From positions 1 through 64,000 of the forward strand of contig NZ_JAKNQL010000016.1 of NCBI RefSeq assembly GCF_022662375.1: a stretch of 64,000 bases of DNA, written 5' to 3'. Numbering within the stretch: position 1 is the stretch's first letter; the number at the start of each line of letters is the position of its first letter. The notes under the pieces were generated by a model that was not told the DNA's origin, searched no databases, and saw only the letters and a list, made by a program, of their open reading frames with translations. Source of the DNA: Pseudomonas sp. CROZ-RG-20F-R04-15 (lineage in GTDB: Bacteria; Pseudomonadota; Gammaproteobacteria; Pseudomonadales; Pseudomonadaceae). The position numbers and the translations under genes were made by a program. Below are positions 25,791-34,730 of the stretch, one piece after another.

Positions 25791-26582
25791 ATGACAATTC
25801 CAAAAAGCACGATGATCTTCTGCGGCGCGCTCACATTGGCCACTGCCGTTCAAGCGCAGGAACCCCCTTCGCACCTCGACAGCATCCAGCAACAAGGCCA
25901 ATTGCGCGTCTGCACCACGGGCGACTACAAGCCCTACACCTTCAAACGCACCGACGGCGACTTCGAAGGCATCGACATCGCCATGGCCCGCTCGCTGGCC
26001 GACAGCCTCGGGGTCAAAGTGCAATGGGTGCAAACCACCTGGAAAACCCTGATGCCGGACATGCAGGCCGGCAAGTGCGACATCGGTATGGGCGGTATTT
26101 CGGTGACGCTGGAACGGCAGAAAAAAGCCTACTTCAGCAACACCCTCGACACCGACGGCAAGATCCCGCTGGTGCGCTGCGCTGATGTCAGCAAGTACCA
26201 GACCGTCGAACAGATCAACCAGCCTAACGTGCGCCTGGTCGAACCCGCCGGCGGCACCAACGAAGCCTTCGTCCACGCTTTCCTGCCCAAGGCGCAACTG
26301 GCCCTGCATGACAACGTGACGATCTTCCAGCAACTGCTCGACAACCAGGCCGATGTGATGATCACCGACGCCTCGGAAGCGCTGTATCAGCAGAAACTCA
26401 AACCGGGCTTATGCGCGGTGAATCCGCATCAGTACATGCAGTATGGCGAGAAGGCTTACTTGCTACCGCGCGATGACATCAGCTGGAAGTTGTATGTCGA
26501 TCAGTGGCTGCATCTGAGCAAAGTCACCGGCAAGTATCAGCAAACCCTCAGCGAATGGATTGCCGTACCGGCCGCGCAGTAA
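25791..26582 (+). CDS. Periplasmic PheC-like cyclohexadienyl dehydratase / solute-binding protein
   Basis: This protein of about 263 residues has a signal peptide (MTIPKSTMIFCGALTLATAV to QAQ) and a type II periplasmic-binding fold. From memory it is close to P. aeruginosa PheC throughout: RVCTTGDYKPYTFKR, DIGMGGISVTLERQKKAYF, GGTNEAFVHAFLP, DNVTIFQQLLDNQADVMITD, EKAYLLPRDD. PheC turns prephenate or arogenate into phenylpyruvate or phenylalanine in the periplasm. A plain amino-acid-binding role is the alternative. The upstream in-frame codons overlap copD, but ATG 25791 begins the signal peptide. Confidence 0.82.
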   Translation: MTIPKSTMIFCGALTLATAVQAQEPPSHLDSIQQQGQLRVCTTGDYKPYTFKRTDGDFEGIDIAMARSLADSLGVKVQWVQTTWKTLMPDMQAGKCDIGMGGISVTLERQKKAYFSNTLDTDGKIPLVRCADVSKYQTVEQINQPNVRLVEPAGGTNEAFVHAFLPKAQLALHDNVTIFQQLLDNQADVMITDASEALYQQKLKPGLCAVNPHQYMQYGEKAYLLPRDDISWKLYVDQWLHLSKVTGKYQQTLSEWIAVPAAQ

Positions 26583-26585
26583 TCC

Positions 26586-26798
26586 TCAATCGTCATGCAA
26601 CATGCCGGAGCTGTATTGATTGAGACTGCTGCCGATACTGTTGCCACCGAACTTCAACGTGTTGGCGTTGCGGGCCTCCGGCGACTGACAGTCGCTGGAG
26701 AAACAACTAGTAGTGGTCAGGCCACCCGCGCCCGAACAGGCACTCAACACCGATACCGCTGCAGCGATCAACAGCACTTTGACGACATTAAGGCGCAT
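26586..26798 (-). CDS. Small lipoprotein
   Basis: This 70-residue protein has a lipoprotein signal MRLNVVKVLLIAAAVSVLSA followed by the lipid-attachment Cys (LSAC). The short mature part contains TTSCFSSDCQSPEARN. AGGGG lies upstream of the ATG. It converges on the PheC-like gene with a 3-base gap. Function unknown. Confidence 0.75.
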   Translation of the reverse strand: MRLNVVKVLLIAAAVSVLSACSGAGGLTTTSCFSSDCQSPEARNANTLKFGGNSIGSSLNQYSSGMLHDD

Positions 26799-26917
26799 GG
26801 CACGATTCCCCTAGGGATGAACAACGACGATCTTGTCTCAGCATCCTAGGCCTGCTTTGCACACGGCAAGATGAAACTTTGCTGATCGACAGCGGCGGTT
26901 CAGCATTGCCTGCCCGT

Positions 26918-27418
26918 TCAATCCTTTCCCGGTTTGGGGATCGCAATCCGGCTACCGGTCTTGACCTCGCGCAACGCCAGGCTGGACTGAATCGAGGCAA
27001 TCCCCACCTGACGCCTGAGCACCTGCTCGATGAAATCGCTGTAGCTATCAAGATCCTCCGCCAACACCTGCAACACATAATCGGCATCGCCGGTGATCTT
27101 GTGGCAGGCCACCACCTGCGGCAATTGCGCAATCACCGCCTCGAAAGCGTCCGGCGCGTGGTCGGCATGGGTGGAAAAGCGAATGTGCACAAACGCCATG
27201 ATATCCAGCCCGAGCATTCGCCGATCAAGGTTGGCCTGATAGCCCTTGATCACCCCGGCCTCCTCCATGCGCTTGCGCCGTCGCCAACACGGCGTAAGGC
27301 TCAGCGACAGTCGCTCGCTGAGTTCAGCGTTGGAAATGCTGGCGTCCTCCTGCAACAACTCAAGTATCGCCAGGTCGGTTTCGTCGAGACTGATGCGTTT
27401 GGATATTTTTTTCTGCAC
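26918..27418 (-). CDS. Lrp/AsnC-family transcriptional regulator
   Basis: This protein of about 166 residues has an N-terminal winged helix (DETDLAILELLQEDASISNA, LSLTPCWRRRKRMEEAGVIK) and a C-terminal RAM ligand domain (FVHIRFSTHADHAPDAFEAV, CHKITGDADYVLQVL). No ATG suits the family's N-terminus; GTG 27418 with AGGA upstream gives the usual length. It is divergent from the amidohydrolase gene 119 bases away and probably controls the amidohydrolase, cyclodeaminase and permease genes in response to an amino acid. Confidence 0.92.
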   Translation of the reverse strand: MQKKISKRISLDETDLAILELLQEDASISNAELSERLSLSLTPCWRRRKRMEEAGVIKGYQANLDRRMLGLDIMAFVHIRFSTHADHAPDAFEAVIAQLPQVVACHKITGDADYVLQVLAEDLDSYSDFIEQVLRRQVGIASIQSSLALREVKTGSRIAIPKPGKD

Positions 27419-27537
27419 AACGCCATTCCTGAGTAAAAACGCCCGAATAATCGACTGAATCCCGAACACAAAGCAAAGAAAGCGCAGTCTAGCCGGAACA
27501 GAATATTTGCACTGGCTAACAATAACGGATGCGCACA

Positions 27538-28572
27538 ATGTTTACAGTTTTCAGTGATTCCCACCGGTTGCACCACGGCACCGAATTGAAGGACGGCGTG
27601 CTCAAACCCTCGTTCGAGCAACCGAGTCGGGCCGACACCGTGCATAACCGAGTCAAACAGGTCGGCCTCGGGCAGATCGTCGAACCGCGCGCGTTTGATC
27701 GCTCGTGCTACGTCAATGCGCACAGCGAGCGCTACGTCAGTTTTCTCGAAACTGCCTGGGGCGAATGGTGCGCAACCGGTCGCACTCACGACGCCTTGCC
27801 GCTGGTCTGGCCGGTGCGCGATCTGGCCGGCGAAGAGGTGCCAACATTCATCGACGGCAAGCTCGGCTTCTATGCCATGGATGCCGGCTCACCGATCACG
27901 GCCACGACCTGGCAAGCGGTGAAAACCAGCGCCGACGTCGCCCTCACTGGCCTGGCCCTGCTCGATGAAGGCCACGACAGTGCCTTTGCCCTGTGCCGCC
28001 CGCCCGGCCATCACGCCGCGCGCGAATACATGGGCGGTTATTGCTACCTCAACAACGCCGCGATTGCCGCGCAACAAGCCATCACCCAAGGCGCCAAACG
28101 TGTCGCAGTGCTGGACGTCGACTTCCACCACGGCAACGGCACGCAGAACATTTTTTACCAGCGCAGCGACGTCATGTTCGTGTCGCTGCACGGCGAACCG
28201 GCGGTGTCCTATCCGTACTTCTCGGGGTACAGCCACGAAGTCGGCGCGGGTGTCGGCGAGGGTTACAACCTCAACTATCCCCTGCCGAAAAACACCACCT
28301 GGGAGAGCTACCGCAATGCCCTGCTCCACGCCTGCAAAAAACTCCAGCAGTTCGCCCCTGAAGTGCTGGTGATTTCCCTCGGTGTCGACACGTTCAAGGA
28401 CGACCCCATCAGCCACTTCCTGCTCGAAAGCGATGACTTCATCGGCATCGGTGAACTGATCGCGAGCGTCGGCTGCCCGACCCTGTTCGTGATGGAGGGC
28501 GGCTACATGGTCGATGAAATCGGCATCAATGCCGTCAACGTGCTGCACGGTTTCGAGAGCAAACGCAGCTGA
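27538..28572 (+). CDS. Acetylpolyamine amidohydrolase (histone-deacetylase family)
   Basis: This zinc amidohydrolase of about 344 residues has intact family motifs: RPPGHHA (active-site His pair), DVDFHHGNGTQ (zinc Asp and His), LGVDTFKDDP (zinc Asp) and EGGYM with the catalytic Tyr. It probably deacetylates acetylputrescine or related amines. ATG 27538 begins MFTVFSDSH, the typical N-terminus. It is divergent from an Lrp regulator and followed by ornithine cyclodeaminase, which suggests a polyamine/ornithine catabolic role. Confidence 0.93.
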   Translation: MFTVFSDSHRLHHGTELKDGVLKPSFEQPSRADTVHNRVKQVGLGQIVEPRAFDRSCYVNAHSERYVSFLETAWGEWCATGRTHDALPLVWPVRDLAGEEVPTFIDGKLGFYAMDAGSPITATTWQAVKTSADVALTGLALLDEGHDSAFALCRPPGHHAAREYMGGYCYLNNAAIAAQQAITQGAKRVAVLDVDFHHGNGTQNIFYQRSDVMFVSLHGEPAVSYPYFSGYSHEVGAGVGEGYNLNYPLPKNTTWESYRNALLHACKKLQQFAPEVLVISLGVDTFKDDPISHFLLESDDFIGIGELIASVGCPTLFVMEGGYMVDEIGINAVNVLHGFESKRS

Positions 28573-28623
28573 ACCGGCTCGCCGCTCTACAACCTTTCAA
28601 TGACTGGATCGGAGAACAAGAAC

Positions 28624-29676
28624 ATGACGCTTTTTATTGATGTCGATGATGCTGCACGCCTGTTCACCCAAGTCGGTATCCGCCGCGCCATTCGCGAAAT
28701 GGCCGGCTACATCGAAGCGGACTACGCACGCTGGGCACAGTTTGATAAATCGCCGCGCACGGCCAATCACTCGGCAGACGGCGTGATCGAGTTGATGCCC
28801 ACCGACGACGGCCAGCAGTACTCGTTCAAATACGTGAATGGCCACCCGAACAACGGCCAGCAGAACTTGCTGACGGTCATGGCTTTCGGTCTGCTGGCGG
28901 ATGTGCAGAGTGGCTATCCGACCCTGCTCAGCGAACTGACCCTGACCACCGCCGTTCGCACGGCGGCCACTTCCGCGCTGGTCGCGCAATCGCTGGCTCG
29001 CCCGGGTGCGACCTCGATGGCCTTGATCGGCAACGGTGCGCAAAGTGAATTTCAGGCGCTGGCCTTTCATGAAATGTTGGGCATCAACGAAATACGTATC
29101 TTCGATATCGATCGAGACGCTTCGCTCAAGTTGAAGCAAAACCTCGCCGCGTTCCCGGACATCGAAGTGATTCTGGCCAGCTCGGTGAAGGATGCGGTCA
29201 AAGGCGCCGATATCGTCACCACGGTCACCGCCGACAAAGCCTACGCAACCATTCTGACGCCCGAAATGATCGAGCCCGGCATGCACATCAATGCAGTCGG
29301 CGGTGACTGCCCGGGTAAAACCGAACTGCACACCGACATCCTGCGCAACGCCCGGGTCATCGTCGAATTCGAGCCGCAAACGCGCATTGAGGGCGACATT
29401 CAGCAACTGGAAACCGATTCCCCGGTGATCGAATTTTTCCGCATTGTGCTGGGCGAAGTGGCCGGACGCGAGAACGACGCGCAGGTGACGGTGTTCGATT
29501 CGGTGGGTTTTGCCCTGGAAGACTTTTCGTCATTGCGCTACCTGAAAGACCTGGCGCAGGCACAGCAAATCGGCCAGCGCATCCACTTGGTGCCGACGCC
29601 GGCCAACATCAAAAACCTCTTTCAACTGCTCGATACGCAACCGGCCAAAACCTCGCGTCTGCGCACCGTCAGTTGA
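28624..29676 (+). CDS. Ornithine cyclodeaminase / mu-crystallin family
   Basis: This NAD-dependent enzyme of about 350 residues converts L-ornithine to proline and ammonia, or a related amino acid. The Rossmann segment SMALIGNGAQSEFQALAF is followed by IRIFDIDRDASLKLKQN, with substrate-side residues in VNGHPNNGQQ and INAVGGDCPGKTEL. The ATG at 28624 has GGAG at good spacing. It is 51 bases after the amidohydrolase and probably co-transcribed. The product feeds the permease-linked amino acid pathway. Confidence 0.93.
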   Translation: MTLFIDVDDAARLFTQVGIRRAIREMAGYIEADYARWAQFDKSPRTANHSADGVIELMPTDDGQQYSFKYVNGHPNNGQQNLLTVMAFGLLADVQSGYPTLLSELTLTTAVRTAATSALVAQSLARPGATSMALIGNGAQSEFQALAFHEMLGINEIRIFDIDRDASLKLKQNLAAFPDIEVILASSVKDAVKGADIVTTVTADKAYATILTPEMIEPGMHINAVGGDCPGKTELHTDILRNARVIVEFEPQTRIEGDIQQLETDSPVIEFFRIVLGEVAGRENDAQVTVFDSVGFALEDFSSLRYLKDLAQAQQIGQRIHLVPTPANIKNLFQLLDTQPAKTSRLRTVS

Positions 29677-29801
29677 TCGCTAATCGCCGCCCCCACCACA
29701 GGGGGCGATTCACCTTGTGATCAGCCGCTGCACCCCTAACAAGAACGCTCGACACCTACTTTCTGCCAAAACTCAAAAACATAAAATCAAGAGGTTTTGC
29801 A

Positions 29802-31217
29802 ATGAAATCGACCCCTTCCGGGCTGCCTGAACAGCCCGCGCTGCAGCGCACGCTCAGCAATCGTCACATCCAGTTAATGGCCATGGGCGGCGCCATCGGC
29901 ACCGGCCTGTTCATGGGCTCCGGGAAGATCATCGCCCTCTCCGGGACGTCGATCATCCTCATCTACATGATCATCGGCCTGTTCGTGTTTTTCGTCATGC
30001 GCGCCATGGGCGAAATGCTTCTGTCCAACCTCAACTTCAAAACCTTCGCCGACTTCGCCGGCGCCTACCTCGGCCCGCGCGCGGCGTTCTTCCTCGGCTG
30101 GTCGTACTGGCTGAGCTGGAGCGTGGCGGTGATCGGCGATGCCGTCGTGGTCGGCGGATTCTTCCAGTACTGGTTCCCCGACGTACCGGCGTGGATACCC
30201 GCCGTCGGCATGCTGGCAACCCTGTTCGCGCTAAACGTGCTGACCGTCAGGCTGTTCGGTGAAGTGGAATTCTGGTTCGCGATCATCAAGATCATCGCCG
30301 TCGTAACCCTGATCGGCGTCAGCAGCGTGCTGATCGCCAGCTCGTTCGTCTCGCCCAGTGGCGTCACCGCGTCCCTGAGTCATCTGGTGGACAAACAAGC
30401 AGCGTTCCCTAACGGCTTGTTCGGCTTCTTCGCCGGATTTCAAATGGCGATCTTCTCCTTCGCCGGCACCGAGCTGATCGGCACCGCCGCCGCCGAAACC
30501 CGCTCGCCGGAGAAGACCCTGCCCAAAGCGATCAACTCGATTCCGCTGCGGATCATCCTGTTCTACGTCCTGGCACTGACCTGCATTATTGCCGTGACCT
30601 CGTGGCAACAGGTCTCCCCCGTCAAGAGCCCCTTCGTCGAACTGTTCCTCGTCGCCGGGTTTCCCGCAGCGGCCGGTATCGTCAACTTCGTCGTCCTGAC
30701 CTCGGCGGCATCTTCGGCCAACAGCGGCGTGTTTTCATCGAGCCGCATGTTGTTCGGGCTGGCCAATCAGGACAACGCCCCCGGTATATTCCGCAGACTG
30801 TCGAACAACAGCGTGCCGCTGCTGAGCCTGGCGTTTACCACGCTGTTGATGTTGGTCGGCGTGCTGGTGCTGTTCATCGTGCCGGAAGTCATGACCGCCT
30901 TCACCATCGTCTCCACCGTGTCGGCGATTCTGGTGATTTTCACTTGGTCGACCATCCTTGCGTCCTACATCGCCTACCGGAAAAAACGTCCGGATCTGCA
31001 TGCGAAGTCGGCTTACAAGATGCCCGGCGGCGTGCCGATGGCTTGGTTCTCGTTGGCGTTTTTGGGGGTTGTGCTGGGGTTGCTGGCGTTGCGGCCTGAC
31101 ACACGGATTGCGCTGATGGTGATGCCTGGGTGGTTTGTCTGGTTGGGGATTGCTTATCAGTTGACGCGGTTGAGGAAGCCGAAATCTGCGGTTGAGTCGG
31201 CGGGGCAGTTTGGCTAG
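29802..31217 (+). CDS. Amino acid permease, APC superfamily (CycA-like)
   Basis: This 471-residue permease is predicted to have 12 membrane segments. The amino acid transporter signature in helix 1 is LMAMGGAIGTGLFMGSGK. FSFAGTELIGTAAAETRSPE marks the AAT family, close to the D-alanine/D-serine/glycine and GABA branches. It is 125 bases after the cyclodeaminase, so possibly the same or a linked transcription unit, and would import its substrate. A terminator follows. Confidence 0.92.
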   Translation: MKSTPSGLPEQPALQRTLSNRHIQLMAMGGAIGTGLFMGSGKIIALSGTSIILIYMIIGLFVFFVMRAMGEMLLSNLNFKTFADFAGAYLGPRAAFFLGWSYWLSWSVAVIGDAVVVGGFFQYWFPDVPAWIPAVGMLATLFALNVLTVRLFGEVEFWFAIIKIIAVVTLIGVSSVLIASSFVSPSGVTASLSHLVDKQAAFPNGLFGFFAGFQMAIFSFAGTELIGTAAAETRSPEKTLPKAINSIPLRIILFYVLALTCIIAVTSWQQVSPVKSPFVELFLVAGFPAAAGIVNFVVLTSAASSANSGVFSSSRMLFGLANQDNAPGIFRRLSNNSVPLLSLAFTTLLMLVGVLVLFIVPEVMTAFTIVSTVSAILVIFTWSTILASYIAYRKKRPDLHAKSAYKMPGGVPMAWFSLAFLGVVLGLLALRPDTRIALMVMPGWFVWLGIAYQLTRLRKPKSAVESAGQFG

Positions 31218-31228
31218 AGCTGCGAGCG

Positions 31229-31256
31229 AAAGCCGTCACCTAAAGTGACGGCTTTT
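31229..31256. terminator. Bidirectional intrinsic terminator
   Basis: AAAGCCGTCAC-CTAAA-GTGACGGCTTT forms an 11-bp stem with T runs on both strands. It lies between the convergent permease and signal peptidase genes and can serve both. Confidence 0.9.
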
Positions 31257-31260
31257 AGTC

Positions 31261-32058
31261 TCACTGAAAGGCTGTGCCAATCCTCGATCGATCAGAAGAA
31301 AACCAGATTCCGGTGACTTTACCGGTAATGTCTTCGAGTGCGACCTGGCCCATAAAGCGGCTGTCGTTACTGACATCGCGGTTATCACCGAGCAGATAAA
31401 CATGGTCCTTCTCGACCACCGTCGGCGGCGTTTGCAGATAACGAGGATCCTTCACCCGATCTGGCGGTGCAAAGAACAGCCCCATGTTTTCGCCGTTGCG
31501 AATGACCTTACCGTCAACAATCGACAAGGTATCGCCACCCACTGCCGCCACACGTTTGACCGCCTCCGTGCCGTTGTAGCGATAAGTCACAATGTCGCCC
31601 ACCTGGGGCGCGTCGATGCGCATTTTGGTGACGATATAGTCACCGATCGAAAGAGTCGGAACCATCGAGCCAGAGGGGATGAAGTAAGTCTTGAAGCCCA
31701 GCGTCGGGCCTCTCAATGGCCCCAAAAGAATCAGCGTGAGGATGACCAGCGCCACCACGTAAAGCACATGGAAGCGGGTGCTGGGGCTGTGCACCGGATG
31801 GTCGTTTCTACGCACCGATATCGCAGCTGCCGTGGCCGAACAGAGTTTCACCAGGACGATAAACGTAGCGAAGACATACAGGCCCACTGGCGTGGCAGGC
31901 ACCCCGCAGACGCCGAGTAAAATCACACCCAGATAAAGCAAAGCGGCAACACGCACCGCCCACTTCACCTGACCGGCGTACACCAGACCCCAGCCGGCCA
32001 CCAGGCACGACATCCCAAATGCTTGCAGCGGCAGCTTCGGCTTGTCAGGAGCAGACAT
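31261..32058 (-). CDS. Signal peptidase I (lepB paralogue)
   Basis: This 265-residue inner-membrane serine protease removes signal peptides. The catalytic Ser131 is in IPSGSMVPTLSIGD and the Lys168 in EAVKRVAAVGGD. Downstream boxes include GDNRDVSNDSRFMGQV. The long N-terminus has about four hydrophobic helices (residues 15-120), more than the usual two, so it is probably a second, specialised copy besides the housekeeping enzyme. It is not next to lepA or rnc, unlike housekeeping lepB. Confidence 0.92.
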   Translation of the reverse strand: MSAPDKPKLPLQAFGMSCLVAGWGLVYAGQVKWAVRVAALLYLGVILLGVCGVPATPVGLYVFATFIVLVKLCSATAAAISVRRNDHPVHSPSTRFHVLYVVALVILTLILLGPLRGPTLGFKTYFIPSGSMVPTLSIGDYIVTKMRIDAPQVGDIVTYRYNGTEAVKRVAAVGGDTLSIVDGKVIRNGENMGLFFAPPDRVKDPRYLQTPPTVVEKDHVYLLGDNRDVSNDSRFMGQVALEDITGKVTGIWFSSDRSRIGTAFQ

Positions 32059-32139
32059 AAATTCTCTTCACGTAAATAGCTGACAATCAAGCGCCCGGCC
32101 TATTCAGCCAACAGGGCGCTACGGGCAATGCAGAGGGGG

Positions 32140-32547
32140 TTATTTAGCGGAAAAATAACCCGTCGTGCGCAATTGCAGGCTGTACACCCAGATACCAAAC
32201 ACCAGTGCATATTCTTTGAACATCGGCAGAGTGAGCAGATGCACAACCGAACCGCTGTTCATCTGCGACAGAGAAAAGGCAATCCCCAGAATCAACGCCA
32301 GAACAAAGCACAGCGAGCTGATCTTCTTTCTCGCCAGCAACAGCAAGCCGCCGACAAACATCAACAACGCCACCACGCAGACGTTCAGCAGCATCAGAAA
32401 CGAAATATCCCCTTCCCGCGCTTGCTGAAACCCGTCATGAGCCACCCACAAACCGGCCTGAATCAATACGACAAAGCAATAAAAAACGGCCATAAAGACG
32501 ACGGCGGGACGTGTGTTGTACCAAGCTTGGGACGATGTAGCTTCCAT
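32140..32547 (-). CDS. Four-helix membrane protein, unknown
   Basis: This 135-residue protein is made of four predicted membrane helices (PAVVFMAVFYCFVVLIQAGL, FLMLLNVCVVALLMFVGGLL, SSLCFVLALILGIAFSL, EYALVFGIWVYSLQL). No known domain is recognised. It is 81 bases upstream of, and parallel to, the signal peptidase gene, so it may be co-transcribed with it. Confidence 0.7.
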   Translation of the reverse strand: MEATSSQAWYNTRPAVVFMAVFYCFVVLIQAGLWVAHDGFQQAREGDISFLMLLNVCVVALLMFVGGLLLLARKKISSLCFVLALILGIAFSLSQMNSGSVVHLLTLPMFKEYALVFGIWVYSLQLRTTGYFSAK

Positions 32548-32694
32548 GGTGCGGCGACTCCTGAGTAAAGGCGCGCAATGCTACTAAATGGCCATCACCC
32601 TGTCCATTTACTCACCCTCCTCTCGACTTTTTTGCTCAGTGCCAACAACCCCTCCGTGGCAACGGCTAAGCCGTTCGCCACAAAGGGAGCTGAT

Positions 32695-33057
32695 TTACGC
32701 CTTCACCTCAACGTTATCCAACGCCTGATTCACCGCCAACTCGCCCAGCATCACCACTTGCGCGATGCCCAACGCGGTTTTGCGGTGCGAGGGGTCGAGT
32801 GCTGCGGCGAAGTTGTTGAGCATTTCCGAGGCGGAGCTCAGCGTTTCACTGGCATTGGCCAGCAGGGATTCCGAGTCGTACTTTGGGTTGGCGAAGTACA
32901 TGCGCTCGGGCTCGTTGACGCTGGCCATGATGTGGCCGGCGGGGAGGAGGTAGTGATCGAGGGCGCGCTCGGCGGCTTCGTGGAGTTTTTTGGGGTTGAG
33001 GGAATCGTAGGGGGATGCGGGATCGGTTTCTGGTGGGTTGGGCGTTACTTTGAACAT
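32695..33057 (-). CDS. DUF6124 family protein, copy A
   Basis: This soluble 120-residue protein belongs to a Pseudomonas-restricted family (MFKVTPNPPETDPASPYDSL, HYLLPAGHIMASVNEPERMY, SETLSSASEMLNNFAAALDP). It is probably largely helical; function unknown. It differs from copy B (35562-35924) at six residues. Both copies share a roughly 300-base upstream leader. The ATG follows AGAGGTTCC. Confidence 0.85.
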   Translation of the reverse strand: MFKVTPNPPETDPASPYDSLNPKKLHEAAERALDHYLLPAGHIMASVNEPERMYFANPKYDSESLLANASETLSSASEMLNNFAAALDPSHRKTALGIAQVVMLGELAVNQALDNVEVKA

Positions 33058-33360
33058 AGATGGAACCTCTAGCGCGATTACTAAAAGGAGCCATCACCCA
33101 CGCTACCAAACGATGGGTGGCGGCCATACGCGGGTTGGTAGACCGGTCGCACTAGAACCCGGCGCCCACGAATGGGCCCCACGCATGACCACCATGAAAT
33201 CCGAGTCCTGGGAAAGCGACTGAAATTGGTGATGCAATGCATCTAGACACGAAGCGGGCTACCAAACCCGATCACTGGATTTCAGTGATGTGGGGACGAT
33301 AGAACCCGCGGGCTAGACGCACAAGCCGGGGGATTCTGTCTTAGGTGTAGGGGGAGGCGC
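33058..33360 (-). promoter_or_regulatory. Conserved structured leader of DUF6124 copy A
   Basis: Read on the minus strand this region contains, in order, a hairpin (ATCACTGAAATCCAGTGAT, 33271-33289), GGGTTTGGTAG (33259-33269), its near-complement CTACCAACCC (33132-33141) and a second CGTTTGGTAG (33103-33112), then the start codon. The middle element could pair with either outer element but not both. The same elements occur in copy B's leader. No known riboswitch was recognised. Confidence 0.5.
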
Positions 33361-33576
33361 AAGGTGTTGTAGGGTTTTGCTTATGACGAGCAGTATCCTT
33401 TAAACAAATGCAGCTTCATCATGTTTGGCTTCCAAGTGGATAAAGGAATTTCTACGTCACACACCTAGAGCTTAAAAATGCAACTCGAGACTAATTGGGA
33501 AGACCAAGATGCGCGATTCCTGCCATGAGTCACCAAAGAAAAAGTGTCGAGCACATAGCACTCGGCACGCGTAGAT
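33361..33576. other. Intergenic, no gene seen
   Basis: About 215 bases of lower-GC sequence lie between the copy A leader and the AT-rich membrane protein gene. No convincing gene, hairpin or operator is seen. Confidence 0.4.
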
Positions 33577-34434
33577 CTATTTTTCCTTTTTACAAACATC
33601 CGTCCTGAACGAGTAACCTTGCGCACCTTCCTTTATTATCAAATACTGTCCATCCTCTCCTTTTATACCTCGCTCTTTCTCACCCAGCGTGCAATTTGTA
33701 AAGCTCCTACCTTCTAATAAGTACAATGAAAATGGCAATTGTTTATCCAAAAAACTGTCATAGTCACGAGCCCATTCTTTCCCTTCAGTCTTCACAAATG
33801 CGAACAGTAGTAAAAAAGCAAAAAAACGAGCAGCCAGCGTTGTCTTGGCAAGAAAACTGCTAAAGATCTTTCCAACAAAACTAAAGCAAGGATTCTGAGC
33901 CAAGTCTTTACCCATAAGTAAAAACAGGAAAACTATTGGAAGAAAAACAAAACTCATAGTCAACAAAAAAACCGAAACAACCCACGCAAACAACGGAATC
34001 ATTATTACCGTGAGTATCGCCTTTGTGTAGGTAACTGATATGAAGTCTACTTTCGTTACGATATTGATAGCATTCTCCGACAGCCCAAGGGCGATATTAG
34101 ACAGTAAGAAATAAACAACAAGCAAGAACGCCTTACCTAAGGAAGACGCCCATATCCGCTTATAAACCATGACAAGATCTGAAGTAACTCCAAGCCCTAG
34201 CATCAGCATTACAAAATACAGAAGATTAACACCCCCATGAAACCCAACAAGTCGCATTACAATTACACTGAATGCGATAGAGTAACCAAACGCATACAGT
34301 TTTTGACTTCTTGATGCCGTTGAACAAAATACAGCGTTCTTATCCATAAGCCATTTGGCGAAGCGCTGACGCCCACTCAGCTCGAAATTGCTATCCTGCT
34401 TACTGTTCAATTTTAGTTCCTTCCAAATTTTCAT
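33577..34434 (-). CDS. AT-rich membrane protein, unknown
   Basis: This protein of about 285 residues is predicted to have five or six membrane helices (SIAFSVIVMRLVGF, LLYFVMLMLGLGVTSDLVMV, AFLLVVYFLLSNIALGL, AILTVIMIPLFAWVVSVFLL, FVFLPIVFLFLLMG) and a soluble C-terminus with two Cys. No known family. Base composition is clearly more AT-rich than the flanking genes, which suggests recent transfer. ATG 34434 lacks a good ribosome site, and a start 15 codons upstream is open. Confidence 0.6.
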   Translation of the reverse strand: MKIWKELKLNSKQDSNFELSGRQRFAKWLMDKNAVFCSTASRSQKLYAFGYSIAFSVIVMRLVGFHGGVNLLYFVMLMLGLGVTSDLVMVYKRIWASSLGKAFLLVVYFLLSNIALGLSENAINIVTKVDFISVTYTKAILTVIMIPLFAWVVSVFLLTMSFVFLPIVFLFLLMGKDLAQNPCFSFVGKIFSSFLAKTTLAARFFAFLLLFAFVKTEGKEWARDYDSFLDKQLPFSLYLLEGRSFTNCTLGEKERGIKGEDGQYLIIKEGAQGYSFRTDVCKKEK

Positions 34435-34554
34435 TGCTTGGTTATCTTGGGCCGGATCAAAGAGATCCGGACGCCACACACTATTTTTTCACAAAACGGG
34501 CCGCTTCAACGAATCGAATGGATACAGAGCCTGCCCCCTAACGTTCCCGCCACT

Positions 34555-34730
34555 CCCTCAGCAATGCCCGCACGGCCTTTGTTGTGCGGGAGCCAGCGCT
34601 ACAGAGAAGTTGTTGAACATTTCGGTGCCTGAACCAGGATTTGCTCACATCGCAAGCTTGGATTCGGTGTCGTACTTCGGATTCGCGGCCTACACGCACT
34701 CGACCTCGCTGGCGCCATGATGAGTTTGGT
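34555..34730 (-). pseudogene. Decayed third copy of the DUF6124 gene
   Basis: The stretch resembles the DUF6124 genes in the same orientation and order. GAAGTTGTTGAACATTTC here matches GAAGTTGTTGAGCATTTC in copies A and B, and the following TCGTACTTCGGATTCGCGG and CTCGCTGGCGCCATGATG parallel TCGTACTTTGGGTTGGCGA and GTTGACGCTGGCCATGATG. The reading frame is broken and the 5' part is missing. It lies between the two intact copies, so the family has been present at least three times here. Confidence 0.65.

Noticed and set aside
29690-29722. Hairpin-like GCCGCCCCCACCACAGGGGG after the cyclodeaminase
   Set aside because: The stem is imperfect and no T run follows on either strand, so a terminator is not supported.
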